DNA from: Micrococcales bacterium
GTDB lineage: Bacteria; Actinomycetota; Actinomycetes; Actinomycetales; Dermatophilaceae
Assembly (NCBI GenBank): GCA_030452775.1
Contig: JAKDLQ010000096.1
Coordinates: 1-8,306 of the forward strand
DNA length: 8,306 nucleotides
Direction: 5' to 3'
Shown here piece after piece: positions 1 through 5,713 of this stretch (position 1 is the stretch's first letter; each line of letters begins with the position of its first letter). The translations under genes and the position numbers were made by a program. Below the pieces are notes generated by a model. The model did no database searches. It was not told where the DNA came from and worked only from the letters and a program-made list of their open reading frames with translations.

Positions 1-330
1 GACTGTGAGGAAGCCGCTGATGGCGTCGTGATATTGACCGTGCTGCTCGGCGAGGCGGTCGACCTTGGTGCAGAGGGGGGGGTCGCCGAGACGGATCTTC
101 TCGTAGAGGCCGCCCGGGCTCTCGGTGAGCTCGATGTGGTCCTGGAAGTCGTGATGGAGCTCGGCCAGCGCCGCCCGGACCCGCTCGCGCCACGCCCCGC
201 CGCGGGCGATCGGGGCGGCCAGGGCCTCGTCGACCGCCGCCACCGAGTCTCGAAGCTCGGCCCGGTGGACGCGCACCCGCTCGAGGTAGGCCGCGAGGTC
301 CGCGTTGACAGTTGCCGTATCCGTGTCCAT
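1..330 (-). CDS. Hemerythrin-like (HHE) domain protein, 3' end beyond the window
   Basis: The first 110 residues are present and the frame stays open to the window edge, so the gene is cut by the boundary. The product is highly helical and rich in His and acidic residues. A helix with H59, H60, H65, E67 and E70 (core LHHDFQDHIELTE) is followed by a PGGLYEKI turn, and a later helix carries H97 and H101 (AEQHGQYH). H22 lies in the first helix. This spacing resembles a hemerythrin/HHE four-helix bundle, which binds a di-iron or similar metal centre, but I place it by pattern only. No signal peptide or membrane segment is seen, so it is probably cytoplasmic. The ATG at 328-330 has GGGAG six bases upstream. 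A run of eight G (75-82) is in frame. It is divergent from the DUF2237 gene. Confidence 0.6.
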   Translation of the reverse strand, partial: MDTDTATVNADLAAYLERVRVHRAELRDSVAAVDEALAAPIARGGAWRERVRAALAELHHDFQDHIELTESPGGLYEKIRLGDPPLCTKVDRLAEQHGQYHDAISGFLTV

Positions 331-405
331 GACGATCTCCCAGGGTGAGGTTCCATGGTCCCCTGCGCAGCAGCGCCCGTCCAGCCCTGGGCACCGCTGC
401 GACCG

Positions 406-418
406 GGCGATCATCGCC
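406..418. promoter_or_regulatory. Perfect palindrome in the 331-471 divergent intergenic region
   Basis: The 13-base site GGCGATCATCGCC has two perfect 6-base arms around a central C. It lies between the divergent hemerythrin-like gene (starts at 330) and the DUF2237 gene (starts at 472), 66 bases and 54 bases respectively from their start codons. That position suits an operator for a dimeric regulator acting on either gene. The regulator is unknown and the site could be chance in GC-rich DNA. Confidence 0.35.
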
Positions 419-429
419 ACGATCGAGTC

Positions 430-463
430 GGCCGGGGCGATAGCGGCGGCCGGGGCGATAGCG
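430..463 (+). repeat. 16-bp direct repeat abutting the DUF2237 promoter
   Basis: The unit GGCCGGGGCGATAGCG occurs twice exactly, at 430-445 and 448-463, with a two-base spacer (18-base period). The second copy runs into a TANNNT hexamer (TAGCGT, 459-464), so the duplication covers the likely promoter of the downstream gene. It may be a recent slippage duplication or a pair of same-orientation binding sites. Confidence 0.55.
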
Positions 464-464
464 T
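459..464 (+). promoter_or_regulatory. Candidate -10 element (TAGCGT) for the DUF2237 gene
   Basis: TAGCGT fits the actinobacterial TANNNT -10 consensus and ends seven bases before the ATG at 472. Transcription would then start at or next to the start codon. The identical hexamer stands six bases before the GTG at 4604. The intervening GGAG could alternatively be a ribosome-binding site on a longer transcript. Confidence 0.4.
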
Positions 465-471
465 GGAGTGC

Positions 472-867
472 ATGGCCAGGACCGCGCGCAACGTGCTTGG
501 TGGCGAGCTCGAGGAGTGCAGTCGCGACCCGCTCACAGGCTTCTACCGCGACGGGTGCTGCACGACCGGACCGGAGGACCGGGGCAGCCACACGATATGT
601 GCCGTCGTGACCGCCGAGTTCCTTGAGCACCAGCGCAGCGTCGGCAACGACCTGGTCACCCCGATGCCGGAGTGGCGCTTCCCGGGGCTCGCGCCCGGCG
701 ACCGCTGGTGCGTCGTCGCGGCGCGGTGGCTCGAGGCTCATCAGGCCGGCTGCGCGGCGCCGGTCGTCCTCGCGGCCACGCACGAGCGGACGCTCGACGT
801 GGTGCCGCTCCAGCTGCTGCAGGCCTACGCTGCCGACATTCCCGACGATCCGAGCTCCCTGCTCTGA
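472..867 (+). CDS. DUF2237 family protein
   Basis: The product has 131 residues, close to the usual size of this small conserved family of unknown function. The family pattern is clear: NVLGGELEECS at 7-17, DPLTGFYRDGCC at 19-30, HTICAVVTAEFL at 40-51, GNDLVTP at 58-64, FPGLAPGDRWC at 70-80, and an ATH near 102-104. Cysteines 16, 29, 30, 43, 80 and 94 are numerous for so small a protein and several sit in the conserved motifs, which would suit metal binding or redox chemistry, but no activity is established. There is no signal peptide. The same frame is open upstream to 355, but that extension is low-complexity and unlike the family. The ATG at 472 begins just before the conserved block and has GGAG in front. 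The antitoxin-like gene follows 48 bases later on the same strand. Confidence 0.88.
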   Translation: MARTARNVLGGELEECSRDPLTGFYRDGCCTTGPEDRGSHTICAVVTAEFLEHQRSVGNDLVTPMPEWRFPGLAPGDRWCVVAARWLEAHQAGCAAPVVLAATHERTLDVVPLQLLQAYAADIPDDPSSLL

Positions 868-915
868 TCTGTGAGACGTTTGGCCCCAACGACCCCGCCC
901 CGAAAGGATATGACG

Positions 916-1299
916 ATGGAGATCTTCGACAAGGCGAAGCAGAAGGCCGATGATCTCGGCCTGCCAGAGAAGGCCGAACACGTGCAGGAGGCTGCGACCA
1001 AGGCCGCCCACCAGGCCATGGAGAAGGTCGCCGACCTCGCCGAGCAGAACCGTGACAAGGTCGCGGGCGCGCTCGACAAGGCGACCCACGCCATCGACGA
1101 GAAGACCCATGGCAAGTACCACGACACGGTGAGCAAGGCCGCCGGGGCCGTCACCAAGGGTGTCGACAAGCTCGCCGGGCAGGGTTCGGGACGCAAGCCG
1201 GGGGCGCCGGGCTCGGAGCCGGATGTCCCGGAGCCCAAGAGCCCCGAGACCGACGAGTGGAAGCCCCCGTCCGACATCCCTCCGGCCGACCCGGTCTGA
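916..1299 (+). CDS. MT0933/Rv0909 antitoxin-like small helical protein
   Basis: The product has 127 residues. Residues 45-88 (around RDKVAGALDKATHAIDEKT, then HGKYHDTV and VDKLAGQ) match the pattern of the MT0933-like antitoxin family, whose founding member Rv0909 is the antitoxin of Rv0910 in Mycobacterium tuberculosis. The N-terminal 40 residues are a lysine/alanine-rich amphipathic helix of similar flavour. The last 35 residues are a proline- and acid-rich, probably disordered tail. No toxin-like ORF is adjacent: upstream is the DUF2237 gene and downstream, convergent, is udgB. Members of this family often occur alone, so a structural or stress role is as likely as a true antitoxin role. 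I chose the ATG at 916 because AAAGGA (903-908) is seven bases ahead; the ATG at 910 would be only one base from it. Confidence 0.72.
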   Translation: MEIFDKAKQKADDLGLPEKAEHVQEAATKAAHQAMEKVADLAEQNRDKVAGALDKATHAIDEKTHGKYHDTVSKAAGAVTKGVDKLAGQGSGRKPGAPGSEPDVPEPKSPETDEWKPPSDIPPADPV

Positions 1300-1339
1300 G
1301 CTGAGGTGGTGTTCGGCAGGCGACGTCGCGGGTCGTTGA

Positions 1340-2179
1340 TCAGAGCCGCGCGATGACCTCGTCGAGCATCGCTTCGGTCAGCTTGCCGGTGAAGGTGTTC
1401 TGCTGGCTCACGTGATAGCTGCCGAGGAGCCGGACCTCGCCGCCTGTTCTCGTGGTCAGGGTGGCCTGCGCCCCGTGCCCGAAGCGCGGCTTGGGGCGAG
1501 GCACGTCCCAGCCTCGCCGCCGGGCCGCGCCGAGCGCCGCGTCCCAGCCGAACGAACCGAGGGCGAGCATCGACTCCAGGTGCGGCTCGGCGAGCTCGAG
1601 GTCCCGGTCGAGCCAAGGGGCGCACGTGTCTCGCTCCGTGGTGCTGGGCCGGTTCGCCGGCGGCGCGCACCGGACCGCCGCGACGATGCGCACCCCGGTG
1701 AGCTCGAGCCCGTCCCCGCTTGCCCACGACAGCGGCTGGTTCGCGTAGCCGGCGCGGTGGAGGGCGGCATACAGCCAGTCCCCCGCCCGGTCGCCGGTGA
1801 ACATGCGTCCGGTCCGGTTGCTGCCGTTGGCCGCCGGTGCGAGCCCTACGACGAGCACGCGCGCCGACGGGTCGCCGAACGACGGTCCCGGCCGCCCCCA
1901 GTAGGGCTGGTCGGCGAAGGATGCCCGCCGTCCCGACACCGCCACCGACTCGCGCCATTGGACCAGGCGCGGGCAGGCGCGGCAGACGCTGACGCGTGCG
2001 TCGAGCTCCGCGATCCCCGCTGCCGAGGTGGCCAGCCGCCGCACCTGCGCCCTGGTGCGCGCCACGGGGGTGTCCGGCTGCGCCGGGTCGCCGGGCCAGC
2101 CCGTCCCGGGAGGGACGGGCGAGGGGAAGAGTTCGCCGGTGATCGGGTGCGGGTCCAGGCTGCTCACGAGACCAACCAT
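1340..2179 (-). CDS. udgB: Uracil-DNA glycosylase family 5 (UdgB), 4Fe-4S enzyme
   Basis: The 279-residue product belongs to the UdgB (family 5) branch of uracil-DNA glycosylases, which removes uracil and some other deaminated bases in base-excision repair. The N-terminal block PHPITGELFPSPVPPGTGWPGD (10-31) is typical of actinobacterial members. Four cysteines fit the iron-sulphur cluster: C66 and C69 (CRAC), C171 and C186. Motif 1 is GLAPAANGSNRTGR (112-125), followed by MFTGD, and motif 2 is YHVSQQNTFTGKLT (255-268). Motif 1 has Asn118 where I recall His in mycobacterial relatives. The start ATG at 2177-2179 has only a G-rich stretch (GGTGGGTGGG) as possible ribosome-binding site. It is convergent with the antitoxin-like gene and divergent from zwf. 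The 1300-1339 gap holds only a 10-base palindrome (GCGACGTCGC). Confidence 0.9.
   Translation of the reverse strand: MVGLVSSLDPHPITGELFPSPVPPGTGWPGDPAQPDTPVARTRAQVRRLATSAAGIAELDARVSVCRACPRLVQWRESVAVSGRRASFADQPYWGRPGPSFGDPSARVLVVGLAPAANGSNRTGRMFTGDRAGDWLYAALHRAGYANQPLSWASGDGLELTGVRIVAAVRCAPPANRPSTTERDTCAPWLDRDLELAEPHLESMLALGSFGWDAALGAARRRGWDVPRPKPRFGHGAQATLTTRTGGEVRLLGSYHVSQQNTFTGKLTEAMLDEVIARL
1763..1772 (-). repeat. GTATGCCGCC word, copy 1 (inside udgB)
   Basis: An exact copy in the coding direction of udgB. It covers Y137-A138-A139, read as TAT-GCC-GCC, with the uncommon TAT codon for tyrosine. Confidence 0.7.
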
Positions 2180-2182
2180 GCC

Positions 2183-2192
2183 GTATGCCGCC
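2183..2192 (+). repeat. GTATGCCGCC word, copy 2 (just upstream of the udgB start)
   Basis: An exact copy in the non-coding leader, three bases from the udgB start codon. In the udgB direction it reads GGCGGCATAC. This copy is not explained by any amino-acid sequence. Confidence 0.7.
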
Positions 2193-2279
2193 CACCCACC
2201 TGCCGGTCCCGACCTGGGATCGCGTGGTGCCAGACCCAGCGTGATCCTTGAGAGGCGGCGCAGACCGCGGACGTCGGGT

Positions 2280-2318
2280 CGAGGTAATACCTCGCGGCCG
2301 GGCGCGACCGATTACCTC
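2280..2318. promoter_or_regulatory. Operator-like palindrome with a second half-site, between udgB and zwf
   Basis: The site CGAGGTAATACCTCG (2280-2294) is a perfect palindrome with seven-base arms around a central A. Its left-arm sequence GAGGTAAT reappears inverted as ATTACCTC at 2311-2318. AT-containing palindromes stand out in this GC-rich DNA. The site lies about 100 bases from each flanking start codon in the 220-base divergent gap (2180-2399), so it could control udgB, zwf or both. The regulator family cannot be read from the site. A TTGAGC at 2363-2368 and CAGGCT at 2388-2393, six bases before the zwf ATG, are a weak promoter candidate. The rest of the gap shows nothing convincing. 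Confidence 0.5.
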
Positions 2319-2399
2319 CAACCGCCGACGGAGGGGCTGGGACTCGGCTCACGCGTCGCTGGTTGAGCCTCTGGCCCGGTCAGGTGGCAGGCTGGTGCC

Positions 2400-3833
2400 A
2401 TGTCGGCCACCACCGTTGTCCTGTTCGGCGCCACCGGCGATCTCGCCAAGCGCAAGCTGCTCCCCGGGATGCTGCACCTGCACGAGGCGCAGCTGCTCGC
2501 CGGGCTGCGCATCGTCGCGACCTCGCTCGAGGACCTGAGCCGCGAGCAGTTCCTCGAGATCGTCTTCGCGTCGGTCCGCGAGCACAGCACCCACGCCGTC
2601 ACCGACGACGACCTGCGGGAGTTCGCGGAACGCATCCACTGGGTGCCGGGATCCGCCGGCACCCAAGGGATCCGGGCCGCGGTCGACGAGTCGGAGGCGA
2701 TCCTCGGGCCGGAGTCGGTGCGGCTGCACTACCTGGCCGTGCCGCCCAAGGCCGCTCTGTCCGTCGTCGACGAGCTCGATGAGGTCGGCCTCGTCGAGCG
2801 CAGCCGGATCGTCATGGAGAAGCCCTTCGGCGTCGATCTGGAGTCCGCCCGCGCGCTCAACGCCGAGCTGCACCGGGTCTTCGATGAGGAGCAGATCTTC
2901 CGCATCGACCACTTCCTCGGCAAGGAGGCGGCGCAGAACATCCTTGCCTTCCGCTTCGCCAACGGTCTCTTCGAGCCGATCTGGCACCGCAACCACATCG
3001 ACCACGTCCAGATCGACGTGCCCGAGACCCTCGGACTCGAGCAACGCGCCGACTTCTACGAGGCGACGGGCGCCTACCGGGACATGGTCGTGACGCACCT
3101 CTTCCAGGTGCTCGCCTTCACCGCGATGGAGCCGCCGACCGCCCTCGAGCCCTACGCGATCAGCGAGGAGAAGAACAAGGTCTTCCGCTCCATGCTGCCG
3201 CTCGAGCCGCACCACGTGGTCCGCGGGCAGTACCTCGGATATCGCGATACCCCCGGTGTGAAGTCGGACTCCGACACCGAGACCTTCGTCGCGCTCAAGT
3301 GCTATGTCGACAACTGGCGGTGGGCCGGCGTGCCCTTCTTCCTGCGCACAGGGAAGAAGCTGGCCGCCGGCGCCCGGATCATCTCGATCGCCTTCAAGGA
3401 GCCGCCGCGCTCGATGTTCCCGGAGGGATCGGGCGTCGGCGACAACGGGCCGGATCACCTCACCTTCGACCTGGCGGACCGGTCGCGGATGTCGCTGTCC
3501 TTCTATGGCAAGCGCCCCGGACCCGGCATGAGGCTGGACAAGCTGTCGATGCAGTTCTCCATGCAGGAGACCGACTGGGCCGGCAACATCCTCGAGGCCT
3601 ACGAGCGGCTCATCTACGACGCCGCGCGCGGCGATCGCACACTCTTCACCTCGGCCCAGGGCATCGAGCGGCTCTGGGAGATCAGCCAGCCCCTCATCGA
3701 GCGTCCGGCGCCCGTACGCCCCTACGACCCGGGCACCTGGGGTCCCAACCAGATCCACCAGCTCATCGCCCCGTGGACCTGGCGGCTGCCCTTCGAACGG
3801 CGCTGGCGCGACCCCAACACCTACGGCGCCTGA
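2400..3833 (+). CDS. zwf: Glucose-6-phosphate dehydrogenase
   Basis: The 477-residue product oxidises glucose 6-phosphate to 6-phosphogluconolactone and makes NADPH, the entry step of the oxidative pentose phosphate pathway, in the cytoplasm. The nucleotide-binding motif GATGDLAKRKLLP is at 10-22 and EKPFG at 140-144. The family signature RIDHFLGKE is at 168-176. The GAYRDMV motif leads to H233, which by position matches the catalytic histidine. The C-terminal block (WEISQPLIERP, GPNQIHQLIAP, WRLPFERRW) is well kept. The text is closer to the divergent mycobacterial Zwf1 type (Rv1121) than to the zwf-opcA type, and no opcA, pgl, tal or tkt gene is adjacent. That closeness is from memory, not alignment. 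The ATG at 2400 immediately precedes the conserved N-terminus. A clear Shine-Dalgarno is lacking, so a leaderless message is possible. Confidence 0.95.
   Translation: MSATTVVLFGATGDLAKRKLLPGMLHLHEAQLLAGLRIVATSLEDLSREQFLEIVFASVREHSTHAVTDDDLREFAERIHWVPGSAGTQGIRAAVDESEAILGPESVRLHYLAVPPKAALSVVDELDEVGLVERSRIVMEKPFGVDLESARALNAELHRVFDEEQIFRIDHFLGKEAAQNILAFRFANGLFEPIWHRNHIDHVQIDVPETLGLEQRADFYEATGAYRDMVVTHLFQVLAFTAMEPPTALEPYAISEEKNKVFRSMLPLEPHHVVRGQYLGYRDTPGVKSDSDTETFVALKCYVDNWRWAGVPFFLRTGKKLAAGARIISIAFKEPPRSMFPEGSGVGDNGPDHLTFDLADRSRMSLSFYGKRPGPGMRLDKLSMQFSMQETDWAGNILEAYERLIYDAARGDRTLFTSAQGIERLWEISQPLIERPAPVRPYDPGTWGPNQIHQLIAPWTWRLPFERRWRDPNTYGA
2640..2665 (+). other. Strong GC hairpin inside the zwf coding sequence
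   Basis: TGGGTGCCGG (2640-2649) and CCGGCACCCA (2656-2665) are perfect 10-base complementary arms around a six-base loop, GATCCG. The hairpin spans codons for about residues 81-89 of the dehydrogenase. No T-tract follows, so it is not an intrinsic terminator. It may be a coding coincidence (WVPGSAGTQ) or may influence mRNA folding. Confidence 0.5.
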
Positions 3834-3845
3834 ATCCTCGTCGCG

Positions 3846-3917
3846 GACGATCTGTCTCGGCGGTGACGATCTGTCTCCGCGGTGACGATATATCGCCCCT
3901 CCTCGAGCAATATCGTC
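3846..3917. repeat. 19-bp tandem repeat cluster with an inverted terminal copy, between zwf and the DinB-like gene
   Basis: Two units with one mismatch, GACGATCTGTCTCGGCGGT (3846-3864) and its neighbour (3865-3883, C for G at the 14th base), are followed in exact 19-base register by a partial third starting GACGATATATCG (3884). An inverted copy, ATATCGTC, lies at 3910-3917, pairing perfectly with GACGATAT (3884-3891) over an 18-base spacer. CGATATATCG is itself a palindrome. The cluster lies between two convergent gene ends, where a promoter operator is not expected. An interspersed repeat, protein-binding array or RNA 3' structure are the options. Confidence 0.6.
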
Positions 3918-3964
3918 CCCCTCGATCAGGATCGCCTCCCTCGGCGCCTCTCTCGCCCGGGTAG

Positions 3965-3992
3965 CGGACCCCGGGTGCGGCCTGCGGGTCCG
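3965..3992. terminator. GC-rich hairpin in the zwf / DinB-like convergent gap
   Basis: CGGACCC (3965-3971) pairs with GGGTCCG (3986-3992) over a 14-base loop. It lies between the convergent zwf and DinB-like genes, where termination from both sides is needed. There is no T-tract, as is common in actinobacterial terminators, so the call rests on position and stem alone. Confidence 0.35.
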
Positions 3993-4010
3993 GAGCGATC
4001 GGGGGCAGCA

Positions 4011-4562
4011 TCATCCCCGCACATCCCACAGATGATGCCGCACGTCGTGCGCGAAGTACTGCGCGAGGGTCTCTGCCGTGAATCGGGACCCGTTGCTGCG
4101 CAAGGCCGGCCACTGCCATTGCTCCCCCTCGGGCAGGCCGTATGCCGCCGACGCCGCGCCCAGCGAGTCCGTGACCTCCCGCTCGACCACCCGCGGGTCG
4201 CGGCGCCAGTACTGGCCCTGCGTGGCGGCCGCGTCCTGGTCCCAGTCGGCGAAGGTCGCGAGATCGCCGCCACCGCCGAGGATCTGCGCCAGGCGCCCGG
4301 TCATCACCTCGCACACATCCCGGACGTGGCACGCGTACTCCAGCGGGGACCAGACCCCGGCGAAGGGGCGAGCGCGGACATCCGGGCGACCCAGCACGGC
4401 GGCATACCGGCTCTTCGCATCGGCGAGGATCGCTGCCGCGTCCTCGCCTCGGACGATCGCGGCGTCGAAGCCGCAGTCGGGGCAGCGCCGTGTCAGCACC
4501 CAGGTCCAGTCGGTCCCGCAACGCCGGACGGGACCGGGGTCAGGGGGCGCGGCGTCCGTCAT
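4011..4562 (-). CDS. DinB-like four-helix-bundle protein with N-terminal CxxC
   Basis: The 183-residue product matches an actinobacterial DinB-superfamily type, often labelled DinB family or methyltransferase type 12. The start DWTWVL (18-23) is followed by CPDCGFD (27-33), then VWSPLEYACHVRDV (70-83) and a C-terminal helix with HDVRHHLWDV (172-181). H79, H172 and H176 are placed as expected for the three-histidine metal site of DinB-fold proteins such as thiol-dependent S-transferases. The single CxxC (C27, C30) with C15 could bind zinc but is not a full ribbon. There is no signal peptide. The substrate is unknown; a mycothiol or bacillithiol-type transferase link is only a family analogy. 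It diverges from the lipid kinase gene with a 41-base gap and appears leaderless. Confidence 0.8.
   Translation of the reverse strand: MTDAAPPDPGPVRRCGTDWTWVLTRRCPDCGFDAAIVRGEDAAAILADAKSRYAAVLGRPDVRARPFAGVWSPLEYACHVRDVCEVMTGRLAQILGGGGDLATFADWDQDAAATQGQYWRRDPRVVEREVTDSLGAASAAYGLPEGEQWQWPALRSNGSRFTAETLAQYFAHDVRHHLWDVRG
4140..4149 (+). repeat. GTATGCCGCC word, copy 3 (inside the DinB-like gene)
   Basis: An exact copy. In the gene's direction it reads GGCGGCATAC and covers A139-A140-Y141 as GCG-GCA-TAC. The GCA alanine codon is uncommon here. The reading phase differs from copies 1 and 4. Confidence 0.7.
4398..4407 (-). repeat. GTATGCCGCC word, copy 4 (inside the DinB-like gene)
   Basis: An exact copy in the gene's direction. 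It covers Y53-A54-A55 as TAT-GCC-GCC, again with the uncommon TAT codon. It lies about 250 bases from copy 3, in the opposite orientation. Confidence 0.7.
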
Positions 4563-4568
4563 CTCGCC

Positions 4569-4574
4569 AGCCTA
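4569..4574 (-). promoter_or_regulatory. -10 element (TAGGCT) of the DinB-like gene, leaderless
   Basis: On the minus strand TAGGCT fits TANNNT and is followed by exactly six bases (GGCGAG) before the ATG at 4562. The transcript would begin at about the A of the start codon. No separate Shine-Dalgarno is then needed. Confidence 0.55.
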
Positions 4575-4591
4575 GGTCGGCGCGCCTCCGG

Positions 4592-4597
4592 TAGCGT
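4592..4597 (+). promoter_or_regulatory. -10 element (TAGCGT) of the lipid kinase gene, leaderless
   Basis: TAGCGT fits TANNNT and is followed by six bases (GCGACA) before the GTG at 4604. No Shine-Dalgarno is present in those bases, which supports this GTG as start and a leaderless message. It mirrors the element serving the opposite gene. Confidence 0.6.
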
Positions 4598-4603
4598 GCG
4601 ACA

Positions 4604-5713
4604 GTGCTCAGAGATTCGTTGCCGTGGATCATCGTCGGCGTCGTCGTGCTGGCGCTGATCACCGGTGGGGTGGTGCTCGCTCGCGCAAGGGCCAACCCGA
4701 TGTCGGCGCTCAACCTGCGCCGCCGGCGACCTGGGCGTGACCACTTCCGTCACGGGGACGTGGCCGAGGCTCCACCCAAGCACGCGGCGATCATCGTCAA
4801 CCCGATCAAGGTCGCCGACCTGGCCATGATCAAGGAGCGGATCACGAGCTCGTGCCATGCGCGCGGCTGGGGGGACCCGCTCTTCCTCGAGACGACGGTC
4901 GCCGACCCCGGCCGGGGTCAGGCGCAGGAGGCCATCCGGTCCGGTGCCGAGGTCGTGTGCAGCCTCGGCGGCGATGGGACCGTGCGCTCCGTGGCAAGCG
5001 GTCTCATCGGCACCGGGATGCCGCTCGGCATCCTGCCCGCCGGCACCGGCAATCTCCTCGCCCGCAACCTCGACCTGCCCGTCGTCGATTTCGACAAGGC
5101 GATCGCGGTCGCCCTGACGGGACGCAACCGTCGCATCGACACCGGCGAGCTGCTCATCGGCGAGACGGACGAGGACGGGGACGCCATCGATGGCGGCGAG
5201 CTGACGAGACACCAGTTCCTCGTCATGGGCGGGATCGGCATGGATGCGCTCATCATGGGCGACACCAACGATGCGCTGAAGAAGACCGTCGGCTGGCCCG
5301 CCTATCTGCTCTCCGGCGCCCGGCACCTCGTCTCCCCCGAGTTCCGCGTGCAGATCCGGACCGACACGGAGGCACCTTTCAGGCGGCGAGCGCGGGCTGT
5401 CGTCATCGGCAACTGCGGCAAGCTTCTCGGCGGCCTCGTGCTCATGCCGGACGCACGGGTCGACGATCGGCAGCTCGACGTCCTCATCGCCTCTCCCAGA
5501 GGCTTCGTCGGGTGGGCGCCGGTCTTTGCCCGGATGATCACCAGACGGCGCAAGGGCCACCCGACGCTAGATCACAAGGTGTGCCGCGAGATCCGGGTGC
5601 GGGCCGACCGCCCGCTGCCGGTCCAGGTGGACGGTGACGTCATCGGAGAGTCGACCGAGGTCAACGCCGCAGTGCACCCGGCCTCGCTCACGGTCCGCGT
5701 CAGCCAGGCCTGA
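4604..5713 (+). CDS. Membrane-anchored diacylglycerol kinase family lipid kinase
   Basis: The 369-residue product has one N-terminal membrane helix (about 8-27, from PWIIVGVVV) followed by a basic stretch (RRRRPGRDHFRH), predicting an anchor with the catalytic part in the cytoplasm. The kinase domain begins with IIVNPIKV (63-70), then the ATP-binding GGDGTV (122-127), PAGTGNLLARN (145-155) and IDTGEL (178-183). The DGKc-family C-terminal pieces are the MPDARVDDRQLDV strand (281-293), where the usual DG reads DD, and VQVDGD (340-345). These enzymes phosphorylate diacylglycerol or sphingoid lipids with ATP. Which lipid is used cannot be told here. A shorter soluble YegS-like form is common, so the anchor is worth noting. 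The GTG start fits the leaderless promoter. It converges on efeB with nine bases between the stops. Confidence 0.88.
   Translation: MLRDSLPWIIVGVVVLALITGGVVLARARANPMSALNLRRRRPGRDHFRHGDVAEAPPKHAAIIVNPIKVADLAMIKERITSSCHARGWGDPLFLETTVADPGRGQAQEAIRSGAEVVCSLGGDGTVRSVASGLIGTGMPLGILPAGTGNLLARNLDLPVVDFDKAIAVALTGRNRRIDTGELLIGETDEDGDAIDGGELTRHQFLVMGGIGMDALIMGDTNDALKKTVGWPAYLLSGARHLVSPEFRVQIRTDTEAPFRRRARAVVIGNCGKLLGGLVLMPDARVDDRQLDVLIASPRGFVGWAPVFARMITRRRKGHPTLDHKVCREIRVRADRPLPVQVDGDVIGESTEVNAAVHPASLTVRVSQA

Noticed and set aside
75..82. A run of eight G that could mark a frameshift in the hemerythrin-like gene
   Set aside because: I read through it codon by codon: the frame continues on both sides with family-like sequence (LGDPPLCTKVDRLAEQH).
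1320..1329. The palindrome GCGACGTCGC as a terminator between the antitoxin-like gene and udgB
   Set aside because: It has no loop and is short for GC-rich DNA. It is noted only as part of the convergent gap.
825..2321. A 498-codon minus-strand frame over the antitoxin-like gene and udgB
   Set aside because: It is out of frame with udgB, whose motifs are all in the frame chosen, and its product is Arg/Pro/Gly-rich.
2164..2352. A 62-codon minus-strand frame upstream of udgB
   Set aside because: It runs through the palindrome and overlaps the udgB start out of frame, with no ribosome-binding site or similarity.
2349..3758. A 469-codon minus-strand frame antisense to zwf
   Set aside because: It is a mirror frame of a highly conserved enzyme, dominated by Leu/Val/Glu/Gly/Arg with no recognisable domain.
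3882..4658. A 258-codon plus-strand frame starting in the 19-bp repeat cluster
   Set aside because: It lies antisense to the DinB-like gene, has no domain, and has no upstream promoter.
4559..5560. A 333-codon minus-strand frame antisense to the lipid kinase
   Set aside because: It is a low-complexity shadow of a gene with clear kinase motifs.
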